A DNA stretch of 64,000 nucleotides from a marine gamma proteobacterium HTCC2148 (GTDB taxonomy: Bacteria; Pseudomonadota; Gammaproteobacteria; Pseudomonadales; Halieaceae). Location: contig DS999226.1 in the NCBI GenBank assembly GCA_000156295.1, positions 1 to 64,000 of the forward strand, in the 5' to 3' direction. A program made the position numbers and the translations under genes. Shown one piece after another: positions 58,139-64,000 of the stretch. Positions within the stretch are counted from its first letter, which is position 1, and each line of letters starts with the position of its first letter. The notes beneath the pieces are model-generated. The model was not told where the DNA came from. It did not search any database and saw nothing but the letters and a program-made list of their open reading frames with translations.

Positions 58139-59500
58139 ATGAGTGAATACACTAAAATTCTCCTTGAAGAAGACGAAATGCCCACGCAGTGGTACAACAT
58201 TGTCGCCGACCTGCCTGAGCCGCCACCGCCTGCCCTGCATCCGGGCACTCATCAACCGGCGACTGCGGAGGATTTCGCGCCACTATTCCCTATGGCTCTG
58301 GTAGAGCAGGAAGTCAGCACCGAGCGCTACATTGATATCCCGGGTGATGTGCTGGATGTTTATCGCCTCTGGCGCCCGTCACCTCTTTTCCGCGCTCGGC
58401 GCCTGGAGAAGCTGCTAGATACGCCCGCCAAGATCTTTTACAAGTATGAAGGCGTTAGTCCAGCCGGTTCGCACAAACCCAATACTGCGGTGCCTCAGGT
58501 CTGGTACAACGCGCAGGAAGGGATTCGCAAACTCACAACAGAAACCGGAGCCGGGCAATGGGGAAGCTCACTGGCATTTGCCTGCGCTCAGTTTGGACTC
58601 GAATGTGAAATTTGGCAGGTGGCAGCAAGTTACCTCGCCAAACCGCACCGACGCACTATGATGGAAATCTGGGGCGGGAAGGTACATCCCAGCCCTTCCG
58701 ATGTGACCGAGTTCGGCCGTAAGCTGTTAGCGGAAAATCCAGATCACCCGGGCTCATTGGGTATTGCGATTTCCGAGGCTGTTAGTGAGGCGATTGAGGA
58801 TGAAACCGTTCGCTATGCGCTGGGCAGTGTGCTTAATCATGTGCTGTTGCACCAGACAATCATTGGCGAGGAAGCACTGTTACAACTTGCCAAAGTGGGT
58901 GAGACACCTGATGTGTTGGTGGGTTGCACCGGCGGTGGTTCCAATTTTGGTGGGCTTGCCTTCCCATTCCTGCGCGAAAAACTCGCTGGCAAAATGAGCC
59001 CGGTCATTCGCTGTGTGGAGCCCTCAGCTTGTCCGACCTTGACCAAAGGCGAGTATCGCTATGACTTTGGCGATACAGCCGGGCTTACGCCGCTGATGAA
59101 GATGCATACACTGGGTCATGGATTTATCCCGGAACCCATTCACGCCGGAGGCCTGCGCTATCATGGTATGGCGCCACTGGTATCGCACGTCTATGAGCTT
59201 GGACTGGTGGAAGCTATCGCCGTGCCGCAACTCGAGTGCTTTGCAGGTGCGGTAAAGTTTGCTCGCAGTGAAGGTATTGTGCCTGCACCGGAACCGACTC
59301 ATGCAATTGCCGCTGCCATACGTGAAGCTTTGGCATGCAAGGAAAGTGGCGAAGAGAAAACTATTCTCACTGCCCTGTGTGGTCACGGCCATCTCGACCT
59401 TGCCTCCTATGACAGATACATGCGAGGCGAAATGCAAGACCTTGAACTGTCGGACGACCTTATAAAAGCGGCAATGCTCGACGTACCGGAAATTGCCTGA
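58139..59500 (+). CDS. TrpB2-type (tryptophan-synthase-beta-like) PLP enzyme
   Basis: A 453-residue PLP-dependent enzyme of the TrpB-like (TrpB2) group, longer than classical TrpB by an N-terminal extension. The PLP lysine is Lys113 in AGSHKPNTA, the cofactor-phosphate loop is [12 protein letters not shown], and ETGAGQWG is characteristic of the group. It may make tryptophan from indole and serine without TrpA, or carry out another beta-replacement. ATG at 58139 has GAGGAAAGG upstream; the ATG at 58115 has none. No trp genes are nearby. It follows the methyltransferase gene and precedes a TonB receptor by 36 bases, so a scavenging or sulfur/amino-acid role is conceivable. Confidence 0.92.
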   Translation: MSEYTKILLEEDEMPTQWYNIVADLPEPPPPALHPGTHQPATAEDFAPLFPMALVEQEVSTERYIDIPGDVLDVYRLWRPSPLFRARRLEKLLDTPAKIFYKYEGVSPAGSHKPNTAVPQVWYNAQEGIRKLTTETGAGQWGSSLAFACAQFGLECEIWQVAASYLAKPHRRTMMEIWGGKVHPSPSDVTEFGRKLLAENPDHPGSLGIAISEAVSEAIEDETVRYALGSVLNHVLLHQTIIGEEALLQLAKVGETPDVLVGCTGGGSNFGGLAFPFLREKLAGKMSPVIRCVEPSACPTLTKGEYRYDFGDTAGLTPLMKMHTLGHGFIPEPIHAGGLRYHGMAPLVSHVYELGLVEAIAVPQLECFAGAVKFARSEGIVPAPEPTHAIAAAIREALACKESGEEKTILTALCGHGHLDLASYDRYMRGEMQDLELSDDLIKAAMLDVPEIA

Positions 59501-59536
59501 TTACTTGATGCTTAAAGATCTGCAAGGATAAAAAAA

Positions 59537-61948
59537 ATGAATAAGACTTTAATTGCTACGCCGCTGCCCATGGTTGCAGTATTTCTGTCGCTGACGGGGA
59601 CATTAGGCAGCGCCACTGTTGCTTTTGCCCAGACTACTGGCGCCGACCGCATGCTGGAGGAAGTCAGGGTCACAGCGCGACGTCGCGAGGAGGGGTTGCA
59701 GGATGCGCCTATCGCAGTGTCAGCTTTTACCGGCGACAATCTGGCATATCGTGGCATTACAAGGCTTGATCAGATAGAGAAGTTTGTTCCAAACCTCACG
59801 TTACAGAATAACCCCAGCTTTGGTGGAGCCTCTAATTCTGCCGCTATCTATCTTCGTGGCGTTGGCCAAAAGGAATTTCTACCAACCTCCGAGCCCGGTG
59901 TTGGCCTTTATGTCGACGGTGTTTACATAGCGCGCTCAGTCGGCGCAGTGCTCGATTTGATCGATATAGAGCGACTAGAGGTTTTGCGAGGCCCACAGGG
60001 AACCCTGTTTGGTCGCAACACGATTGGTGGCGCTATTTCCATCACTACGGTTAAACCTGATATCGGCGGCGAATTTAGCGGTAAAGTAGGCGCTGCTTAT
60101 GGCACCGATGATCGCCTAAACCTAAAAGGCTCTGTGGATATACCCATCGGCTCAACCGTTGGCCTCAGGATTTCTGGAGCTTCGTTCCAACAAGATGGCT
60201 ATGTCGAACGCCAGGACGGCGTTGATTTAGGGGATGACGATACATTGACTGCTCGCCTGGCGTTAGCCTGGGAGCCGAGCGAAAAGCTGCGAGCGGATTT
60301 TAGTTTTGACTATACCTCCGACTCAGAAAACGGGCCGGCTATGGAGTTGATTGGCATTGACTTTACAGACCTGAGCCAATTGCAGGGTGTGGTCGCGGCA
60401 CCGCCACCGCCGATGGCGTTTGTTCACAACGTTACTGCAGCAGCGTTAGGCCCGGGCATGCCGTGTGCTGCCACAGATGTTAATGGCAACGGTGTCACCT
60501 ATAACCCCGACAGCCCCAATTGTTATGACAATCGTTACTTGCGTGGCAACGGTCGAAATGGCGGCACTGCGGAAGCCAAATCAGAGACAGATGTGTACGG
60601 AATGTCATTGAATCTTAGCTACGAGCTGACAGAAGCACTGACGCTAAAGTCCATTACTGCATGGCGTGATCTCGACTCAGAGTTTGCGCGCGATGGCGAT
60701 CACTCGCCTCAGCGTATTTCCCAATTTTTCGATGATCTGGAGCAGGAACAGTTCAGTCAGGAGTTCCAACTGCTGGGAGACCACGGTCGGCTTAACTGGA
60801 TTGCCGGAGCCTACTACTTCAATGAGGAAGGCAAGAACGCAAACATTCTCGACTTTACGGTTTCCAATTTTCGCTCCGGCGGTGAATTCGATAACGAGGC
60901 GCTGGCTCTGTTCGCGCAGGCAAGCTATGACCTGACAGATACCTGGCATTTAACACTGGGCGGACGCTATACCGAAGAGACCAAGACCTTTCGTCCCGAT
61001 CAGGTGATTTTTACCAATTACTATGCGGGTATTAGTCAGGTGGTGCCACCGGGCAACCCCCTGGCTGCGTTAGACGCGCCATTCCTGCAGGCCGGCTCAA
61101 GAATTCTTCCCTACGTAGAGAAAGAGTTGGAAATCGACGAATTTACGCCCCTGGCCAATTTGTCCTGGGATGCCTCTGATGACGTCATGATCTATGCCAC
61201 TTACTCGGAGGGCTTTAAATCTGGTGGCTTTACCCAGCGAGTTTTTCCACCTATCGTGCCGCCATTTACTGCTCCTCCGGGCACACCTGATCTCGATCTG
61301 ATTCCCACCTTTGAGCCAGAATTTGCAGATGTCTATGAGTTAGGCTTCAAGTCGACACTGCTGGATGGTCGCGTTCGTCTTAATGGTGCGATATTCCATA
61401 CAGATTACGAAGATCTGCAAGTGCAGGTTTTTAATAGCGTAGCGCCAGTGACTGAGAATATTGGTTCTGCTGATATAGATGGCCTGGAGCTCGAACTGCA
61501 GGCGTCGCCGGGTGCTGGCTGGCTGGTTGATGCGACGTTTGCCTGGCTTGATGCTCATTATGACCAGATAGATACAGGACTAACCCTGATCGGTGAGAAT
61601 TTCGCCTTTGAGCGCGTCCCCGAGTACAGCGGTAGCCTTGGGCTATCTAAAGAGTTTGGCTTGAATGAGTGGGGAACTGTGGTTGTTCGTGGTGACGCCA
61701 GCTACCGTGACGACACCTATAATGATGCCTATAACACACCACTATTGAAGACTGACGCCTACACGCTGGTAGACGCCCGCGTGCGCTGGACTAATGCCGA
61801 AGAGAATCTCTCCGTTATCCTCTCCGCCATCAACCTGACCGACGAGGACTACCTGGCTACTGGAGTGTACGGCACTGCTTTTCAAAGCTATGAGGGCATA
61901 TTCGATCGTGGTCGCCAGTGGTTAGTCGAAGCCCAGTGGAGCTTTTAA
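59537..61948 (+). CDS. TonB-dependent outer-membrane receptor
   Basis: An 803-residue receptor. Signal peptide to about residue 31 (VAFAQ), TonB-box-like EEVRVTARRR, plug with QDAPIAVSAFTGDNL and LRGPQGTLFGRNTIGGA, and a beta-barrel ending WLVEAQWSF (terminal Phe). GCAAGGA before the ATG is a fair ribosome site. It overlaps nothing but lies one base before the CMD-family gene, so the two are translationally linked. Preceding genes are a TrpB2-like enzyme and a methyltransferase. The transported molecule is unknown; tight coupling with a small cytoplasmic CMD protein suggests an organic substrate rather than iron. Confidence 0.95.
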   Translation: MNKTLIATPLPMVAVFLSLTGTLGSATVAFAQTTGADRMLEEVRVTARRREEGLQDAPIAVSAFTGDNLAYRGITRLDQIEKFVPNLTLQNNPSFGGASNSAAIYLRGVGQKEFLPTSEPGVGLYVDGVYIARSVGAVLDLIDIERLEVLRGPQGTLFGRNTIGGAISITTVKPDIGGEFSGKVGAAYGTDDRLNLKGSVDIPIGSTVGLRISGASFQQDGYVERQDGVDLGDDDTLTARLALAWEPSEKLRADFSFDYTSDSENGPAMELIGIDFTDLSQLQGVVAAPPPPMAFVHNVTAAALGPGMPCAATDVNGNGVTYNPDSPNCYDNRYLRGNGRNGGTAEAKSETDVYGMSLNLSYELTEALTLKSITAWRDLDSEFARDGDHSPQRISQFFDDLEQEQFSQEFQLLGDHGRLNWIAGAYYFNEEGKNANILDFTVSNFRSGGEFDNEALALFAQASYDLTDTWHLTLGGRYTEETKTFRPDQVIFTNYYAGISQVVPPGNPLAALDAPFLQAGSRILPYVEKELEIDEFTPLANLSWDASDDVMIYATYSEGFKSGGFTQRVFPPIVPPFTAPPGTPDLDLIPTFEPEFADVYELGFKSTLLDGRVRLNGAIFHTDYEDLQVQVFNSVAPVTENIGSADIDGLELELQASPGAGWLVDATFAWLDAHYDQIDTGLTLIGENFAFERVPEYSGSLGLSKEFGLNEWGTVVVRGDASYRDDTYNDAYNTPLLKTDAYTLVDARVRWTNAEENLSVILSAINLTDEDYLATGVYGTAFQSYEGIFDRGRQWLVEAQWSF

Positions 61949-61949
61949 T

Positions 61950-62519
61950 ATGGCACGTGTGAAGATTGCGAAGCCAGACGCGGTCACAGACCCGGCGGTT
62001 GCAGGAATTTTCGAATGGGTCACGCAAATGGAAGGGGCTGTCCCAAACCACTTTTTTGTTGAAATGAATTTCCCCGAATTCTTCCCTGCCAAGCTAGGCG
62101 CAACCAAGGTGTTATGGGAGTCGGGTGAACTTTCGATGGAAGAGATTCAGCACGTTGGCATTCTGGTATCCAAAGACAACGGATGCTCTTACTGCACGGC
62201 TGCATTCTGCACCATACTTACTCATGGCCTGGGCACGCAGGAGGAGGATGTTAAAACGCTGGTTGAGCAAGGTGTCAGTTCAGTCGAAAATCCGCGTTTG
62301 GCAACCTTGCTGGAATTTGCATTACAAGTGAACCGCAGCCCCGCTACCACGACTGACGCCGATGTGAACGCGCTGCGTGAGGCAGGTTTGACTGACAAGG
62401 GCATTGTTCAGCTCATTCACGTAGTCAGCGACTTTGGTTCTTACAATCGTCTCAATCTTGCTTTAGACACTGACTACGATTATCGCGATATGTGGCGTGC
62501 ATTAGCCTCACAAGTATAA
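61950..62519 (+). CDS. Carboxymuconolactone-decarboxylase-family protein
   Basis: A 189-residue cytoplasmic protein of the CMD/AhpD superfamily. NGCSYCTAAFCTILTHGLG holds the CxxC and a third cysteine, with the histidine nearby, matching peroxidase-like members rather than true carboxymuconolactone decarboxylase. The ATG begins one base after the TonB-receptor stop, with no space for a separate promoter, so it is co-translated with the receptor. A role in processing or detoxifying the imported compound is suggested by position only. Confidence 0.9.
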   Translation: MARVKIAKPDAVTDPAVAGIFEWVTQMEGAVPNHFFVEMNFPEFFPAKLGATKVLWESGELSMEEIQHVGILVSKDNGCSYCTAAFCTILTHGLGTQEEDVKTLVEQGVSSVENPRLATLLEFALQVNRSPATTTDADVNALREAGLTDKGIVQLIHVVSDFGSYNRLNLALDTDYDYRDMWRALASQV

Positions 62520-62615
62520 GCAATCTATAGACAGTAAAAGCGGGGACGCGGCGAAACTCCGCTCACGCAAAAAGTAAATTGGGTTATTAACGCTGTAAAA
62601 AGTCTTCCAAAGATT

Positions 62616-63281
62616 CTAAAGCACGCGAGAAGCTGACGGCACAATGGAAAAAATCCGGCTCATCTCATCATCGCTGTAGCAATCCGGGTTATCAAGAAAA
62701 TGCAGCAGCATATCCAGACTGTCTACGCCCCAGAAGAGTTCTCCTTGCGCAATAATAGTGGGCACGCCAAACACTTTTTCCGCTAGTGCATCGGCACCAT
62801 TTTCCAGTAGTTCCTGCTTTACGACTGCAGTAGCTATTTTTTCTTTCGCCACACTATCACCCCCTTCGAACGCCAGCGCTTCCACGATCGCCGAAAAGCC
62901 TTTTGGATCATCCGGCCGATGCCCTCTCACCCAAATGCTGTCGAATATGCTGTTTATGGTCTCAGGGGTGTTACCGGCGGCAATGGTTAAACGCAAGGCA
63001 GCCAGCGGGTTAAAGGGATGTGCATCGGGCATACTGAAGGGAATGCCAAACTTTTCAGCTAGGTAAACAACCTGTCTATACGTATGCACACGCTTCGCTT
63101 CAATCTCTGCCGGTCCTTTTTGACCCCAGTGATTCAATAAGCCTGCGAAAAGAACCGGTCGGTAACGAAGGTCCAAGCGTGAGGAAAACTCCCTATTTTC
63201 ATCATTGAGCCTTCGCCACATCAGGTAAGCATAAGGCGAGATGTAATCAAAATAGAACGTCGCTTTTATCGAATTAGCCAT
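62616..63281 (-). CDS. DsbA-fold protein, 2-hydroxychromene-2-carboxylate isomerase type
   Basis: A 221-residue kappa-class glutathione-transferase-like (DsbA-fold) protein. FYFDYISPYAYLMW with the conserved Ser-Pro, and FGVPTIIAQGELFWGVDSLDML near the end, match 2-hydroxychromene-2-carboxylate isomerase. That enzyme uses glutathione to isomerise an intermediate of naphthalene-type degradation, but most homologues have other substrates. The ATG at 63281 has GAGGTG upstream; the longer frame to 63332 has no signal. The CxxC of DsbA is replaced by Ser-Pro. It is convergent with the CMD gene. Another ring-cleavage gene would be needed to confirm an aromatic pathway. Confidence 0.9.
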   Translation of the reverse strand: MANSIKATFYFDYISPYAYLMWRRLNDENREFSSRLDLRYRPVLFAGLLNHWGQKGPAEIEAKRVHTYRQVVYLAEKFGIPFSMPDAHPFNPLAALRLTIAAGNTPETINSIFDSIWVRGHRPDDPKGFSAIVEALAFEGGDSVAKEKIATAVVKQELLENGADALAEKVFGVPTIIAQGELFWGVDSLDMLLHFLDNPDCYSDDEMSRIFSIVPSASRVL

Positions 63282-63475
63282 CAAGAAGCACCTCAAATCA
63301 GTTTTGTCGCAATTACCTGCCAACGCTTTCAAACAGGGTAGCCAGACGAAAGAGTCAGTCGCAGGTCAAGCTAGGTTTATTTACCAGGCATTCAGGCCCG
63401 CAATATTGAAACGATTGACTGCAGCACTCTCTAAATCTCGCGTAAACCCTCGCTAAATCCGCACTCATTATACTC

Positions 63476-64000
63476 TCATGTCGCAAACAGGCTTTGTATT
63501 GTCGCCATTTGGTCAGCACTCAATCGCCCCGATCGCTCGGCCTGCAAACACTCCTGTAGTTCAATCGTATTTTTCACTCCCAGTATGACCGAAGCCACTT
63601 TCGAAACACTCAATGCATAACGGTGAGCAAGGCTTGCGGGAGATTCACCCCATTGGTCAGCCAGCTGCCGAAAAGGTGCAGCTCTTACATAGTCTTCGAA
63701 ATCTTCTGCATCAAAGCCTGACGAATGAGGCTGTCTATCCATCGATGAAGTTAGCGCACCGGCTTGTACAGCTCTAATCGCCAGGATCGGAATATCCTTG
63801 TGCTGGCATTTTTGTAAAATAATTTTTGGATCGAAGTTTTCTGATACGTAACTGATGGCGCCTGCTGAGTTAAGCGGATTGACGATACATTGAACCGCAG
63901 CTGGCCTACATTCGTGATCGAGTGCAGTTAATAACGCTTCCTTTTGCCCTATACCGCCAATGCCCCAGTCGCCGATCTTGCCTTCCTGTTTTAACCGCTC
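63476..64000 (-). CDS. Aldo/keto reductase family protein (partial, C-terminal part)
   Basis: An open frame runs off the window end, so only the last 174 residues are seen. ERLKQEGKIGDWGIGGIGQK and QCIVNPLNSAGA fit the strand-helix repeats of an aldo/keto reductase barrel, and the C-terminal SPASLAHRYALSVSKVASVI with LGVKNTIELQECL is the typical final segment of the family, which binds NADP(H). It should reduce a carbonyl compound. The catalytic Asp, Tyr, Lys and His are in the missing part. It lies 194 bases from the isomerase gene on the same strand and may be transcribed ahead of it. Confidence 0.85.
   Translation of the reverse strand, partial: ERLKQEGKIGDWGIGGIGQKEALLTALDHECRPAAVQCIVNPLNSAGAISYVSENFDPKIILQKCQHKDIPILAIRAVQAGALTSSMDRQPHSSGFDAEDFEDYVRAAPFRQLADQWGESPASLAHRYALSVSKVASVILGVKNTIELQECLQAERSGRLSADQMATIQSLFAT

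Noticed and set aside
1-64000. CRISPR arrays, prophage, conjugation modules, rRNA operons
   Set aside because: No regularly spaced repeats, phage structural genes, integrases or rRNA sequences were seen; mobile content is limited to IS6-type and IS91-type relics.

Overview
The window reads as accessory chromosome of a marine-type, aerobic, heterotrophic gammaproteobacterium, possibly of the Halieaceae/OM60 or a related lineage. That placement is inference. It rests on three TonB-dependent receptors, many secreted or lipoprotein hydrolases, DUF3604 and DUF1214/DUF1254 proteins, an SphA-like/arylsulfatase pair and several AMP-ligase and aldehyde-dehydrogenase genes. I see no rRNA, tRNA, CRISPR array, phage module or replication origin.

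Layout. 1-4.0 kb: a secreted DUF3604 metal-binding protein and an orphan PAS histidine kinase. 4.2-8.2 kb: two TetR regulators; the second diverges from a P450-Rieske oxygenase pair across a palindromic operator. 8.2-23.7 kb: a long minus-strand catabolic block, in transcription order: membrane protein, coniferyl-aldehyde-type dehydrogenase, TonB receptor, secreted cupin, Tat-exported FAD oxidoreductase, secreted serine hydrolase, MsrQ-like membrane protein, acyl-CoA ligase, aldehyde dehydrogenase, second ligase, and a thiolase-like protein fused to an SRPBCC domain. 23.7-26.1 kb: a decayed TetR copy divergent from a second Tat FAD oxidoreductase. 27-30.5 kb: SphA-like outer-membrane protein and arylsulfatase. 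30.8-47.3 kb: isolated genes (TetR, esterase lipoprotein, TonB receptor, DUF1214, M3 peptidase, PI-PLC, DUF1254/1214, AhpD-like, two unknown secreted proteins) separated by transposon wreckage. 47.4-51.3 kb: a 1,304-residue modular surface protein next to a broken pilin gene. 51.8-57 kb: SDR, serine hydrolase and a large cytochrome c-like/copper-monooxygenase-like lipoprotein. 57-64 kb: homocysteine-methyltransferase family, TrpB2-like PLP enzyme, TonB receptor, CMD protein, HCCA-isomerase-like protein and a partial aldo/keto reductase.

How it fits together. The 4-26 kb part looks like one regulon for taking up and oxidising a hydrophobic, probably cyclic or aromatic, ester, alcohol or aldehyde. 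Outer-membrane import and periplasmic hydrolysis/oxidation would be followed by aldehyde oxidation, CoA activation and thiolase-type chemistry, with P450/Rieske hydroxylation as a side branch. A TGACATGTC-type site occurs in front of the intact TetR gene, in front of the MsrQ-like/ligase operon and between the decayed TetR and the second FAD enzyme. This suggests one TetR regulator controls all three; the substrate is unknown.

From about 26 kb onward intergenic spaces hold many degenerate relics of one IS6-family element: transposase N- and C-terminal pieces, terminal inverted repeats near GGTACTGACAAGTTAACTT, a 160-bp MITE-like derivative at 4.2 kb and twin rearranged derivatives. Two IS91-type transposase fragments are also present. 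Several relics abut gene 3' ends, one donates a stop codon, and a small Nif11-like reading frame sits inside one relic cluster.
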